Assembly (NCBI RefSeq): GCF_004114975.1
Contig: NZ_CP030051.1
Coordinates: 3,286,001 to 3,350,000, forward strand
Direction of reading: 5' to 3'
DNA length: 64,000 nucleotides
Source: Bradyrhizobium guangdongense
GTDB lineage: Bacteria > Pseudomonadota > Alphaproteobacteria > Rhizobiales > Xanthobacteraceae
Every line of letters starts with the position of its first letter. Within the stretch, counting starts at the first letter, position 1. Position numbers and translations under genes: made by a program. Below are positions 50,785 to 60,323 of this stretch, piece after piece. The notes beneath the pieces are model-generated. The model made no database searches. It saw nothing but the letters and a program-made list of their open reading frames with translations, and was not told the DNA's origin.

Positions 50785-51400
50785 TGCGTTGCCCGACGGC
50801 AAAACACGCGAGCCGTGGGTCAATCCGCGCGGTCGCAAATATTTCACTTTACCGAAATTCGGAAATGGCGTATGTATCGCGCAACCCGGCCCGAGGAAGA
50901 GGGGCGTATCGCGATCGTCACGACGCGGGCCGGACGGCGGTGGGCGTGGGTCACGTCGGCGCGATCAGGTTTTGCAGGGCGGGCAACCGTGAGCGGGACC
51001 ATCGCGCATACGACCGGTGTGATTCCTGCGTACGGCAAAATCGTGTGGTCCTGGCGCCCGGGGTCTGTGCGCTAAGTCTTGTGGTGGTGTGCGATGTCCA
51101 ACCGGATGCACACATCAGCCATCTGCAAGGCGACGGGGGCAATAGTGCACCGCTCCCCGGGGAGATCACGATATAAGCCGTCAAACCACTGCGCAGGGAA
51201 GGCCGGACGTTTCGGCTTCACCTGTATGCCGCTGTGCAGCCTCTTGTAGCGCAACCGATCGCACAGTGGACCGCGGGTGCCAGTCGGGCACCCGGTCTTC
51301 CCTGCGCCCTCTTTCATGAGCGGGCAAGGCGACCAAGCAAAGCTCGGGCGAGATGAGCCGCGAGAATGCGAAGCTGTGTTTGCGATGAAGATGCAATTTG
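50785..51400. repeat. Decayed dispersed repeat region
   Basis: No gene is seen in this 600-base stretch. Its sequence (GCCCGACGGCAAAACACGCG near 50791, AAATATTTCACTTTACCGAA near 50837, then CGATCGTCACGACGCGGGCC and CGCAGGGAAGGCCGGACG near 51191, GGTCTTCCCTGCGCCCTCTT near 51293) matches, from memory, a composite repeat found in many copies in Bradyrhizobium, Nitrobacter and Rhodopseudomonas. Several short frames exist (for example 50872-51075) but look like by-products of the repeat. The element seems to be a degenerate copy. Confidence 0.6.
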
Positions 51401-51425
51401 CAGAGCGACAGTGTCGCCCACCCTC

Positions 51426-51504
51426 CGTCATTGCGAGCGCAGCGAAGCAATCCGGGGTCTTTCCACAGCGGAATTCTGGATTGCTTCGCTGCGCTCGCAT
51501 GACG
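51426..51504. repeat. Dispersed inverted repeat
   Basis: CGTCATTGCGAGCGCAGCGA (from 51426) and TCGCTGCGCTCGCATGACG (to 51504) form inverted arms of about 27 bases, with one base missing in the right arm, around a 25-base centre. CGTCATTGCGAGCGCAGCGAAGCAATCC is another element I recall as abundant in Bradyrhizobium. Confidence 0.75.
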
Positions 51505-51693
51505 TTGTGGCTGCACCTGTGTGCAGATCCAAGGCATCGCCTTTGCACAACTGTCATAGTCTCTAAAACACGCTAACCATCGCTCGACTTAAAACTGTCA
51601 TATCAGCCGAATGGAACCCGCGGCGGGGCGCTCTTTACAAGGCATTAAGTGTGGTTGCCTTGGATGCGGCGCGATAGTGCGTTGGGGACTGCA

Positions 51694-54156
51694 ATGAGTG
51701 CCGCGAAGAAGATGCCGGGCAAACCGGCCACCGAAATGTTTGACGACATCCCGGTGCTTCAGCGCAAATGGCGCGCGGCGTTGAAGCCGGGTGACCGGCT
51801 GCCGCGATATGAGGACGTGATGCTCGGTAGCCTCGGACGGCTGGCCGATCATATCGCGCTGCTCAGAGGCGAGGGTACGCTCGAGCTGTCGCGCAGCGGA
51901 CGTTATGTGCAGAAATGGCTCGGCGAGGAACGTTGGGACATTCCGGTCGCGGAGCTGTCGCCGGATTGCGCCACCGCGCTGTCGGAAGCCGTGGCAAACG
52001 CGCTCCGCAGCGGACAGCCGCACCAGGCCAGCGCACACTGCGTGCGCGACGGCATGGTCCGGACCTACGATCTGCTGGCAATGCCGACGGCCTCGCGTTG
52101 GGGCGCCAAGCTCGTGGGGGTCTACGTCAACGAGCGCGGCGCGCAGTACAATCTGCTGGACGCGATCTTCGCCGCGACCGACGATGCGGTGGTCTCGCTG
52201 GCGACGCTACGTGACGCTGGTGGCAGGCCCTTCGATCTGCAGATCGTGCATCACAACAAGAGCGCGGGGCTGCTGTTGAAGGTCGAAAGCGCCGGCTTGT
52301 TGTGGCGGCGGATCGGCGAGGGCAACACGCTGCTGGCCGCGCCCGAGATCATGGAATTCCTGCTCAAGGCCGTCTCCGGCGGTCGCGGCGAGCAGCTCGA
52401 GATCGAGCACGACGGCCGCTACCTCCGGCTCAGCGCCACCGCGTTCGCCGACGTGGTCTCGCTGACGATCTCCGACGTCACGGCCCTGAAGCGGCGCGAC
52501 GCCTCGTTTCGCCTGCTGTTCGACAACAATCCGATGCCGATGTGGGTGTTCGACGCCGAAACCAAGCAGTTCCTTGGCGTCAACGATGCGGCAGTCCAGC
52601 ATTACGGCTACAGCCGCGCGGCGTTTCTCCGCGTGAAGCTGCACGAGATCTGGCCGGAGGACGAGTGCGACAGTCACGCCGAGGCGCTCGAACGCATCGG
52701 CGATGCCTATCATTCCTCGCGCAACTGGCGGCACCTGCGGGCCGACGGCAGCGAGATCGAGGTGCTGACGTTCGGCCGTCGCGTCGTCTTCGGCGATCGC
52801 GACGGCTATCTGGTCGCGGTGGTCGACATCACCGAGCGCCGCAGGGCCGAGGCGCGGATTGCCCACATGGCCCATCATGACGGACTTACCGATCTGCCGA
52901 ACCGGGAATATTTCCGGGAGCGCTTGAAGCAGGCGCTCGACCAGGCCGGCGGCAAGCGCGTCGGCGTGCTCTATATCGATCTCGACCTGTTCAAGAACAT
53001 CAACGATTCCTTCGGGCATCCCGCAGGCGACCGCCTGCTCAAGCAGGTCGCCGAACGCCTGACCACCGCGGTTCGCGGCGCCAATCTCGCGGCGAGGCTC
53101 GGCGGCGACGAATTCGCAGTGATTCTGGCGGCCGACGTCTCGCCGAACGAGGCGAGCGCCTGCGCGACCTTGCTGATCGACATGCTGAAGTCGCCCTACG
53201 ACATCGACGGTCAGGAGATGGTGATCGGCGCCAGCATCGGCATCGCGCTGTCCCCGGGCGACGGCGTGACATCGGAGGAATTGATGCGCAACGCCGACAT
53301 GGCGTTGTACCGGGCGAAATCCGACGGCGGTGGCGTGCACCATTTCTTCGAGCGCGAGATGGATCTCCAGGCGCAGAAGCGCCGCGACATGGAGCTCGAT
53401 CTGCGCCGCGCCTTTGCCAATGGCGAGTTCGAGCTGCACTACCAGCCGCTGGTGTCGATCGCCTCCGACCGTATCTCCGGCTTCGAGTCGCTGTTGCGCT
53501 GGCGTCATCCCGACAAGGGCATGATCTCGCCGGCCGAGTTCATTCCGGTAGCCGAGGACATCGGCCTGATCACGCAGCTCGGCGAGTGGGTGCTGCGCGA
53601 GGCCTGCGCGGAAGCGGTGAACTGGCCCGCTGACGTCAAGGTTGCGGTCAATCTGTCGCCCGCGCAGTTCCGCAGCCGCAATCTGGTTCAGGTCGTGATC
53701 TCGGCGCTGGGGCAATCCGGCCTGTCGCCGAGGCGGCTCGAGCTCGAGATCACCGAGTCGATCTTCCTCGCCGAGACCGATGCCAACCTCGCGATTCTGC
53801 ATCAGCTCCGCGAGCTCGGCGTCGGCATCTCCATGGACGATTTCGGCACCGGCTCTTCCAGCCTGAGCTATCTGCGCAGCTTCCCGTTCGACAAGATCAA
53901 GATCGACCGCTCCTTCGTCAAGGATCTGGCGCAGCGGCCCGATTGCGGAGCGATCGTGCGCGCGATCTCCGGGCTCGGTCGCAGCCTCAACATCACGACG
54001 ACCGCGGAAGGCGTCGAAACCGAGGACCAGCTCGACTGGCTCCGCGCCGAAGGCTGCAACGAGGTGCAGGGCTTCCTGTTCAGCGCTGCGCGGCCGGCGG
54101 CGGAGATCGCAAAGTTGCTGGCCGATTTCGGCCAGCGCGCTTCACGGGCGGCGTAG
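51694..54156 (+). CDS. PAS-GGDEF-EAL bifunctional diguanylate cyclase/phosphodiesterase
   Basis: An 820-residue c-di-GMP enzyme. The N-terminal region (1-110) begins MSAAKKMPGKPATEMFDDIP and resembles a PAS_5-like domain. A PAS fold near 115-265 and a second PAS domain near 270-385 (LFDNNPMPMWVFDAETKQFL) follow. The GGDEF domain has an intact LGGDEF (near 470), so cyclase activity is plausible. The EAL domain has FESLLRWRHP (Glu kept, variant ESL), NLSPAQF, DDFGTGSSS and AEGVETEDQ, so phosphodiesterase residues are present. ATG 51694 with GGGGA upstream is chosen over GTG 51649. No membrane helix is present, so the sensor is probably cytoplasmic. It may feed the PilZ protein at 34831. Confidence 0.92.
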   Translation: MSAAKKMPGKPATEMFDDIPVLQRKWRAALKPGDRLPRYEDVMLGSLGRLADHIALLRGEGTLELSRSGRYVQKWLGEERWDIPVAELSPDCATALSEAVANALRSGQPHQASAHCVRDGMVRTYDLLAMPTASRWGAKLVGVYVNERGAQYNLLDAIFAATDDAVVSLATLRDAGGRPFDLQIVHHNKSAGLLLKVESAGLLWRRIGEGNTLLAAPEIMEFLLKAVSGGRGEQLEIEHDGRYLRLSATAFADVVSLTISDVTALKRRDASFRLLFDNNPMPMWVFDAETKQFLGVNDAAVQHYGYSRAAFLRVKLHEIWPEDECDSHAEALERIGDAYHSSRNWRHLRADGSEIEVLTFGRRVVFGDRDGYLVAVVDITERRRAEARIAHMAHHDGLTDLPNREYFRERLKQALDQAGGKRVGVLYIDLDLFKNINDSFGHPAGDRLLKQVAERLTTAVRGANLAARLGGDEFAVILAADVSPNEASACATLLIDMLKSPYDIDGQEMVIGASIGIALSPGDGVTSEELMRNADMALYRAKSDGGGVHHFFEREMDLQAQKRRDMELDLRRAFANGEFELHYQPLVSIASDRISGFESLLRWRHPDKGMISPAEFIPVAEDIGLITQLGEWVLREACAEAVNWPADVKVAVNLSPAQFRSRNLVQVVISALGQSGLSPRRLELEITESIFLAETDANLAILHQLRELGVGISMDDFGTGSSSLSYLRSFPFDKIKIDRSFVKDLAQRPDCGAIVRAISGLGRSLNITTTAEGVETEDQLDWLRAEGCNEVQGFLFSAARPAAEIAKLLADFGQRASRAA

Positions 54157-55410
54157 CGCCTCGGGATAGCAATCGTAGACCAGCGCCTTGAACGCCGGGG
54201 TGATGCGGCCACGCTCGTTCTGGGTCTGCTGCATCAGGAGGTAGACCATATCGAGCTTGGGATCGACGCCGAAATAGGTGCCGCTGCCACTGTCCCATTT
54301 CAACTCGCCGAGCGAGCCCGGCGGCGGCGGTTTCGCGTCGCCGGGATCGGTGCGTACCGCGAGACCATAGCCATAGCCAAAGCCGTCGCCCGGGAAATAG
54401 AAATAGTCGCGCCCGACGCCGGAGCCCGGTCCGATCTGATCGGTCGTCATGTCCTTGAAGGCGGCCGGGCTGAGATAGCGCTTGCCGTCGAACTCGCCGC
54501 CGTTGAGCAGCATCTGCGAAAAGCGCTGATAGTCGGTGATGGTCGAGAGCAGGCCGCCGCCGCCGGATTGCCATTCTCGATGAGCAAGCCGTTCGCGCTC
54601 GGCATCGAGCAGGATCTGGTCGCTCGGCAGCGGCCGCGCCATGCGCTCGATCTCGTCCGGTGTCGACAGCACGAATTTCGTGTTGGTCATGCCGAGCGGA
54701 TCGAGAATGCGTTGCTTCAAGGCGTCGTACAAATTCTGCCCGGTGATGATCTCGATGACGCTGCCGAGCACATCGGTGGAATGACCGTAACGCCACAACG
54801 TGCCCGGCTGCCGCGCCAGCGGCAGCTTGGCGATGCGATCGGCAAATTCCCTGTTGTCGAACTGGCCGGCGAAGATGTCGGCCTCCTTGTAGGCGAGCTC
54901 GACCCATTTGCCGCCGATATAGTCGTAGCTGATGCCGGAGGTGTGCCGCATCAGATCCCTGATCGTCACGGGACGAATCGGAGGCACCAGATCGAGCGAC
55001 AGCGAACCGTCGGGCTTGGTGACCTCGAGACCCACCTTGGTGCCGGCGAAGAGCGGGACGTATTTCGACACGGGATCGGTGAGCGCGAGCTTGCCCTCGT
55101 CGATCAGCATCATCGCAGCGAGGCTGGTGATCGGCTTGGTCATGGAATGGATCGCGAAGATCGTGTCCGGCGTCATCGACAGCCGCGTCCTCACGTCGCG
55201 CACGCCGAACATCTTGAAATAGACAGGCTTGCCGTGCTGCTGGACCAGTACGATCGCCCCCGGCAATCGGCCGGTGGTGACCTCGTTCTCGAAGAACGAG
55301 GTGATGCGCCGCATCCCGTCTGCGGAGGGGGCGGGGATGTCGCCGGCGCGGCTCCGCGCCATCGTGCCGGCCAGCATCGTGGCCCCGACCAGAAATTCAC
55401 GACGCTTCAT
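54142..55410 (-). CDS. Serine hydrolase of the beta-lactamase/esterase family
   Basis: A 422-residue exported enzyme. ATG 55410 gives MKRREFLVGATMLAGTM, a Tat-like signal. The nucleophile motif SxxK is in IFAIHSMTKPITSLAAMMLI (Ser-Met-Thr-Lys, near 92-95). The usual Tyr motif appears as WRYGHSTDVLG, and the C-terminal part has GYGYGLAVRTDPGDAKPPPP. The family contains EstB-type esterases, D-alanyl-D-alanine carboxypeptidases and class C beta-lactamases; the esterase assignment is most likely. It overlaps the stop of the GGDEF-EAL gene by 15 bases on the opposite strand. Confidence 0.85.
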   Translation of the reverse strand: MKRREFLVGATMLAGTMARSRAGDIPAPSADGMRRITSFFENEVTTGRLPGAIVLVQQHGKPVYFKMFGVRDVRTRLSMTPDTIFAIHSMTKPITSLAAMMLIDEGKLALTDPVSKYVPLFAGTKVGLEVTKPDGSLSLDLVPPIRPVTIRDLMRHTSGISYDYIGGKWVELAYKEADIFAGQFDNREFADRIAKLPLARQPGTLWRYGHSTDVLGSVIEIITGQNLYDALKQRILDPLGMTNTKFVLSTPDEIERMARPLPSDQILLDAERERLAHREWQSGGGGLLSTITDYQRFSQMLLNGGEFDGKRYLSPAAFKDMTTDQIGPGSGVGRDYFYFPGDGFGYGYGLAVRTDPGDAKPPPPGSLGELKWDSGSGTYFGVDPKLDMVYLLMQQTQNERGRITPAFKALVYDCYPEALRRP

Positions 55411-55473
55411 CAGGGCTTCCTCCCTCGTCGGGAACAAAGCCGCAAGACGTCAGGAGCGTCAACAAGTCTTCGA

Positions 55474-56037
55474 TTAAAAACGCGTCACGATGTCAGACAG
55501 GACCGGGCGCGGACGATCCTCGCTCGGCCTGGTCGGCTTGCCGATGTGGATGAGGCCGGCGAGTTTCTCGTCCGCCTTGAGGCCCAGGCCATCAAGCACG
55601 TCGCGGTCGAAGGCGAACCAGCCTGTCAGCCAGGCCGCGCCGTAACCGAGAGCCGTCGCCGCCGTGACGATGTTCATGGCGCTGGCGCCTGCCGACAATT
55701 CCTGCTCCCAGGCCGGCACCCTCGGATGCGGCTTGGTGAAGCTGACGATGCCGATCACCAGCGGCGCATCGGTGAGGCGCTTGCGCTCGATCTCGATATC
55801 GGCGGCGGGCGCACCTGGATTCTTGCGGGCAAAGACCTTGGCAATCACCTCGCCGGCGCGCTGGCGTGCCTCGCCCTCGAAAACGATGAAGCGCCAGGGC
55901 GCGAGCTTGCCGTGATCAGGCACGCGCGCGCCGATGGTGAGAATGGTTTCGAGCTCGGCCGGCGAGGGGCCGGGGCCGGTCATCTCGCGCGGCTTGACCG
56001 AGCGGCGGGTCTTCAGGAGTTCGATGGCGTCAAGCAT
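55474..56037 (-). CDS. Nitroreductase-family flavoprotein (YdjA-like)
   Basis: A 187-residue FMN-binding protein. ATG 56037 starts MLDAIELLKTRRSVKPREMT, the RRS/RxR motif contacting the FMN phosphate. VPDHGKLAPWRFIVFEGEAR (near 38-57) is the family signature of the YdjA-type small nitroreductases, and AMNIVTAATALGYGAAWLTG (near 122-141) is the second FMN region. It ends GKPTRPSEDRPRPVLSDIV. Dimeric NAD(P)H-dependent reductase of nitro or quinone compounds; the physiological substrate is unknown. Confidence 0.9.
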   Translation of the reverse strand: MLDAIELLKTRRSVKPREMTGPGPSPAELETILTIGARVPDHGKLAPWRFIVFEGEARQRAGEVIAKVFARKNPGAPAADIEIERKRLTDAPLVIGIVSFTKPHPRVPAWEQELSAGASAMNIVTAATALGYGAAWLTGWFAFDRDVLDGLGLKADEKLAGLIHIGKPTRPSEDRPRPVLSDIVTRF

Positions 56038-56130
56038 TGTGATGGTCTCTTCGGCTGGTCGTCGGGCGTGCCATGCCCAGATAGGCATGCACGCCCGCAA
56101 CCGAAAGCGAGTTTAGATCGATTTCAGGGA

Positions 56131-58173
56131 TCAGACTGCGCCACGCGCCCGCCGGACGTCAGGCGGGGTCGCCTCGTCGACCAGCGCTGCGATGGCCTCC
56201 GCGGTCGTCATCACCTTCTGGCCGTCGCTGCCGAGCCGCCGGACGGAGACCGAATGAGTCTCGGCCTCTTTCTTGCCGACCACGAGCAGCGCCGGAATCT
56301 TGGCCAGCGAATGCTCGCGGACCTTGTAGTTGATCTTCTCGTTGCGCAGGTCGATCTCGACCCGAAGGCCCGCGCGCCGCGCCTGCTCCAGCGCCACCTT
56401 GGCGTATTCGTCGCCTTCGGAAGTGATGGTCGTGACCACCGCCTGCACCGGGGAGAGCCAGAGCGGGAAGTTGCCGGCATAGTGCTCGATCAGGATGCCG
56501 ATGAAGCGTTCCATCGAGCCGCAGATCGCCCGGTGCACCATCACGGGCGGTTTCTTGCCGCCGTCATGGTCGATGTAGAAGGCGCCGAACCGCTCCGGCA
56601 GGTTGAAGTCGACCTGCGTGGTGCCGCACTGCCAGTCGCGGCCGATGGCGTCGCGCAGCACATATTCGAACTTCGGCCCGTAAAACGCGCCTTCGCCCGG
56701 GCTGATCTCGGTCTTGATGTGATTGTTCTGCGCCTGGATCTCGCGCAGCACCGTCGCCATCACCCGCTCGGCGTGATCCCACATCGCATCGGTGCCGACG
56801 CGTTTCTCCGGCCGCGTCGACAGCTTCACGGTGAGATCGCCGGTGAAGCCGAAGTCGGCATAGGTCGACAGGATCAAATCGTTGATCTTCAGGCATTCCT
56901 CGGCGAGCTGGTCCTCGGTGCAGAAGATATGCGCGTCGTCCTGGGTGAAGCCGCGTACGCGCATCAGGCCGTGCATGGCGCCCGACGGCTCGTAGCGATG
57001 CACCACGCCGAACTCGGCGAGCCGCAGCGGCAGGTCGCGGTAGCTCTTCAGGCCGTGCTTGAAGATCTGGACGTGACCCGGGCAGTTCATCGGCTTGAGC
57101 GCAAACCAGCGCTTGTCCTCGGCCTCGTCGCCGGCGGACTGGGCCGCGAACATGTTCTCGCGGTACCAGCCCCAGTGGCCCGAAGTCTCCCACAGCACCT
57201 TGTCGAGGATCTGCGGCGCGTTGACCTCGCTGTAATGGCCGGTGAGGCGGCGGCGCATATAGGCGATCAACTGCTGGAAGATGGTCCAGCCCTTCGGATG
57301 CCAGAACACCACGCCCGGACCTTCCTCCTGGAAGTGGAAGAGGTCGAGCTCGCGTCCGAGCTTTCGATGATCGCGCTTCTCGGCTTCCTCGATCTGCTTG
57401 AGGTAAGCGTCGAGGTCCTCCTGCTTGGCGAAGGCCGTGCCGTAGATGCGGGTCAGCATCGGGTTGTTGGAATCACCGCGCCAATAGGCGCCGGCCACCT
57501 TCATCAATTTGAAGGCATTGCCGACCTTGCCGGTCGAGGTCATGTGCGGGCCGCGGCACAGATCGAACCAGTCGCCCTGGTAGTAAATCTTGATCGGCTC
57601 GTTGCCGGGAATGGCGTCGACCAGCTCGACCTTGAAGGCCTCGCCCTTGTCGCGAAACACCTGCTTGGTCTTTTCGCGGTCCCAGACTTCCTTGGTGAAG
57701 GGTTTGTCGCGCGCGATGATCTCGCGCATTTTCTTTTCGATCGCGGCGAAATCTTCCGGCGTGAACGGCTCGTTGCGGAAGAAGTCGTAATAGAAGCCGT
57801 TTTCGATCACCGGGCCGATGGTTACCTGCGTGCCCGGCCACAGCGATTGCACGGCTTCGGCGAGCACGTGCGCGCAGTCGTGACGGATCAATTCCAGTGC
57901 GCGCGGATCGTCGCGGCCCACCAGCTCGATCTTCGCATCGGCTTCGATGGGGTCGTTGAGATCGGCGAGCACACCGTCGAGCGCCATCGCCACCGTGCGC
58001 TTGGCCAGCGACGGCGAGATGCCCTTGGCGATGTCGAGGCCGGTGATGCTCTTGTCGTATTGGCGCTGGGCGCCGTCGGGGAAGGTGAGGGTGACCTTGG
58101 CGGCGGGTGTCACGGGCTTAAGATTGCTGAGGGAATATTGGAAGCCGGATTCGGATTTGGGCTGGTCGGACAT
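56131..58173 (-). CDS. thrS: Threonine--tRNA ligase
   Basis: A 680-residue class II aminoacyl-tRNA synthetase. The N-terminal TGS domain (near 20-80, [20 protein letters not shown]) is followed by the TGS-linked editing domain with [20 protein letters not shown] (HxxxH). The catalytic domain has [19 protein letters not shown], zinc-ligand region [33 protein letters not shown] and [20 protein letters not shown]; the anticodon-binding domain forms the C-terminus. It charges tRNA-Thr. ATG 58173 starts [11 protein letters not shown]. Essential housekeeping gene; its symbol is certain. Confidence 0.97.
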   Translation of the reverse strand: MSDQPKSESGFQYSLSNLKPVTPAAKVTLTFPDGAQRQYDKSITGLDIAKGISPSLAKRTVAMALDGVLADLNDPIEADAKIELVGRDDPRALELIRHDCAHVLAEAVQSLWPGTQVTIGPVIENGFYYDFFRNEPFTPEDFAAIEKKMREIIARDKPFTKEVWDREKTKQVFRDKGEAFKVELVDAIPGNEPIKIYYQGDWFDLCRGPHMTSTGKVGNAFKLMKVAGAYWRGDSNNPMLTRIYGTAFAKQEDLDAYLKQIEEAEKRDHRKLGRELDLFHFQEEGPGVVFWHPKGWTIFQQLIAYMRRRLTGHYSEVNAPQILDKVLWETSGHWGWYRENMFAAQSAGDEAEDKRWFALKPMNCPGHVQIFKHGLKSYRDLPLRLAEFGVVHRYEPSGAMHGLMRVRGFTQDDAHIFCTEDQLAEECLKINDLILSTYADFGFTGDLTVKLSTRPEKRVGTDAMWDHAERVMATVLREIQAQNNHIKTEISPGEGAFYGPKFEYVLRDAIGRDWQCGTTQVDFNLPERFGAFYIDHDGGKKPPVMVHRAICGSMERFIGILIEHYAGNFPLWLSPVQAVVTTITSEGDEYAKVALEQARRAGLRVEIDLRNEKINYKVREHSLAKIPALLVVGKKEAETHSVSVRRLGSDGQKVMTTAEAIAALVDEATPPDVRRARGAV

Positions 58174-58328
58174 TGCTTTTCTCCTGAAGCTCACTCCTGC
58201 GAACGAGCGCAGGTAAGCGGGGAAGGGGCCGGTATAGCAGGCGAATCGGGCAGCGCAATCGGGGCGAGCAGGCAAAATCCGCATTTACGGCCGCTTCCCG
58301 CCACATTCGAGCCAAGCGGCTGCGCCCG

Positions 58329-58940
58329 TTAATCGATCGTCATATCGTCCACCACGCCCTTCACATGGGCCGGCGTCATCCCGAATTGACGGCCGATCGT
58401 ATCCGCAAGCGCGAATTCGCGCTCTCTCATCGATTGGTTCGGTGCGACGGATATCACGGCTCGCAAGACGGCTTCCTTGCCACGATCGGTCAGATAGGCT
58501 GCCTGCTTCGCGGCATCGGCCAAGATCTCGTTCGGATCCTCCATCGCGGTGACGGCGCAGAAGGCTTCCGCTGGCGTAGTCGAAACGCCGAGCGGCGCCT
58601 TGCTCGCCTCGACGATCCGATTGGCAAGCTCGGAACTCACGTCCCGCTCTCCGGACATGAGCGTCATCAAGCGGGCAATCATGGCCGCCAACTTCAAATC
58701 CCGCTCCTGTTGCTCCTTGATCGGATCATGTTGCAAGACGGATTCATTCCAGGCCTTGCTGCAGGCGTTGCATTCGACGTAGCGATCGAGCTCTTCCATC
58801 GGAATGATTGGAATCCAGTAGAGATGTCCCCATTTCTTGGGCCTACGCAGGTTGTAGCTGCGGTGTTGCGCGCAGCCGGGGCAATAGAACTGCCCCGTCT
58901 GCACGATTTTTCGTGTAACGTACGTACCCCAGATGATCAT
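58329..58940 (-). CDS. Zinc-ribbon protein with TerB-like helical domain
   Basis: A 203-residue protein. It starts MIIWGTYVTRKIVQTGQFYC and has a zinc ribbon formed by CPGC (near 20-23) and CNAC (near 58-61). This matches the zinc_ribbon family found at the start of many small cytoplasmic proteins (IIWG...CPxC...CxxC). The rest (near 78-203) is a helical bundle with an acidic N-part (DLKLAAMIARLMTLMSGERD) that resembles TerB/YebE tellurite-type domains. ATG 58940 is chosen; an earlier frame start at 59024 lacks the zinc-ribbon signature start. The role is unknown. Confidence 0.75.
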   Translation of the reverse strand: MIIWGTYVTRKIVQTGQFYCPGCAQHRSYNLRRPKKWGHLYWIPIIPMEELDRYVECNACSKAWNESVLQHDPIKEQQERDLKLAAMIARLMTLMSGERDVSSELANRIVEASKAPLGVSTTPAEAFCAVTAMEDPNEILADAAKQAAYLTDRGKEAVLRAVISVAPNQSMREREFALADTIGRQFGMTPAHVKGVVDDMTID

Positions 58941-59071
58941 GAGAGCCCCCGTTTCCCAACCGCTCTCATTATGTTCAGCCGCACGGAGTTGCCCAGTCCC
59001 CATCCGCAGGATCATGCGACGCATGACTATATTTCATGCAATTGCATGGGAATAGCTGCTATGGTTGCGGC

Positions 59072-60232
59072 GTGACCCGCCGTTTCGCTCCCACCGCCCT
59101 GATGCTCGGCAATCTCGTCACCGGCTGCTCGGTGCTGGCGCCGGCGGGCATGCTGCCGGAATTGGCGAGCGGGCTCGATGTCAGCATCCACGCAGCCGGG
59201 CTCCTCATCACCTTTGGTGCGATCGTGCTTTGCATCGGCTCTCCGCTGACGGCGTGGCTGACCAGCCGCGTTGAACGGCGGATCCTGCTCACCACGACGC
59301 TCGCCGCGCTGGCCCTCGGCAACCTTGCCTCTGCCTTTGCGCCCGATTACACGACCCTCCTCGGCATCCGCCTGGCGATGCTCGCGGTCGGTGCCTTGTA
59401 CACACCGCAGGCCGCGGGCACGGCGGCGCTGATCGTGCCGGCGGAGCGGCGCGGCAGCACGATTGCCTATATCTTCCTGGGCTGGTCGCTCGCCGCCGCC
59501 GCAGGGCTCCCGCTGATCACCTTGATCGCCAGCCATTATGGCTGGCGCGCCGCCTATGGCGAAATCGGTGCGCTCGGCTGCATCAGCTGCCTGTTCTTGT
59601 TGATGCGGCTGCCGGGAGGCTTGAAGGGCGCCCCCGTGGATCTGAAGACCTGGGCCGAGGTCGGCCGCAGCAGGATCATCCTGCTCCTGCTTGCGATCAC
59701 CATGCTGCAAATGTCGGGGCAGTTCGTGGTGTTCACCTATATGGGGCCGCTGCTCAACAAGCTCACCGGCGCCGGCCCCAATGCGATCGGCCTCGTGTTT
59801 GCGCTCTACGGCGTCTGCGGCTTTCTCGGCCTCGTCATCGCGACCCGCATCGTCGACACCGCGGGGCCTTACCGCACCTCCGTGCTGTTCACTTGCCTGT
59901 TGCTTGCGGGGATGACGGGCTGGGCGCTCGGTGCCGGCACGCTCGTGCTGATGGCGGGCGCGGTCGCGATCTGGGGGCTTGGCTTTGCCTCGACTAATTC
60001 GATGCAGCAGGTGCGACTGGTCGCGGCCGCGCCGCCGCTGGCGTCGGCGACCGTCGCGCTCAATACATCGGTCCTCTATATCGGACAGGCCGTCGGCTCA
60101 GCCGTTGGCGGGATGCTATTCGCCCGCGAGCAGCTGCATATGCTTGGCTTCGTGGCGGTCGGCTTCGTCGTGCTGGCGGTGATCCTGGTGATCGTGACCC
60201 AGCCCCGGCCGCCGGCTGCCGCCAAGGCCTGA
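59072..60232 (+). CDS. MFS transporter, AraJ/DHA1-like
   Basis: A 386-residue transporter starting at GTG 59072 (MTRRFAPTALMLGNLVTGCS). Twelve hydrophobic segments are visible. LPELASGLDVSIHAAGLLIT (near 29-48) is the family's helix 1-2 region, and the motif A loop appears as AWLTSRVERRILLTTT. RLAMLAVGALYTPQAAGTAA (near 106-125) and GQAVGSAVGGMLFAREQLH (near 338-356) are typical of arabinose-efflux-type exporters. Substrate unknown. No regulator is adjacent. Confidence 0.85.
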   Translation: MTRRFAPTALMLGNLVTGCSVLAPAGMLPELASGLDVSIHAAGLLITFGAIVLCIGSPLTAWLTSRVERRILLTTTLAALALGNLASAFAPDYTTLLGIRLAMLAVGALYTPQAAGTAALIVPAERRGSTIAYIFLGWSLAAAAGLPLITLIASHYGWRAAYGEIGALGCISCLFLLMRLPGGLKGAPVDLKTWAEVGRSRIILLLLAITMLQMSGQFVVFTYMGPLLNKLTGAGPNAIGLVFALYGVCGFLGLVIATRIVDTAGPYRTSVLFTCLLLAGMTGWALGAGTLVLMAGAVAIWGLGFASTNSMQQVRLVAAAPPLASATVALNTSVLYIGQAVGSAVGGMLFAREQLHMLGFVAVGFVVLAVILVIVTQPRPPAAAKA

Positions 60233-60323
60233 ATCAGGCGTTTTCGTCTCTGCAAGGTGCTTGGCAAACCGCGCATCAGAGCGCTAGAAGGCCAGTCGTG
60301 GGGACCAAAGAGAGTTGACTGAG

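Noticed and set aside
50872..51075. A 67-codon plus-strand frame starting MYRATRPEEEG
   Set aside because: It lies within the dispersed repeat block; similar text recurs from memory as a by-product of that repeat, so it is not called as a gene.
54568..58332. A very long open frame (over 1,200 codons) on the plus strand
   Set aside because: It lies antisense to the serine hydrolase, nitroreductase and thrS genes, whose GC-rich third positions keep the opposite strand free of stops. The translation has no family-like text, and thrS is certain.
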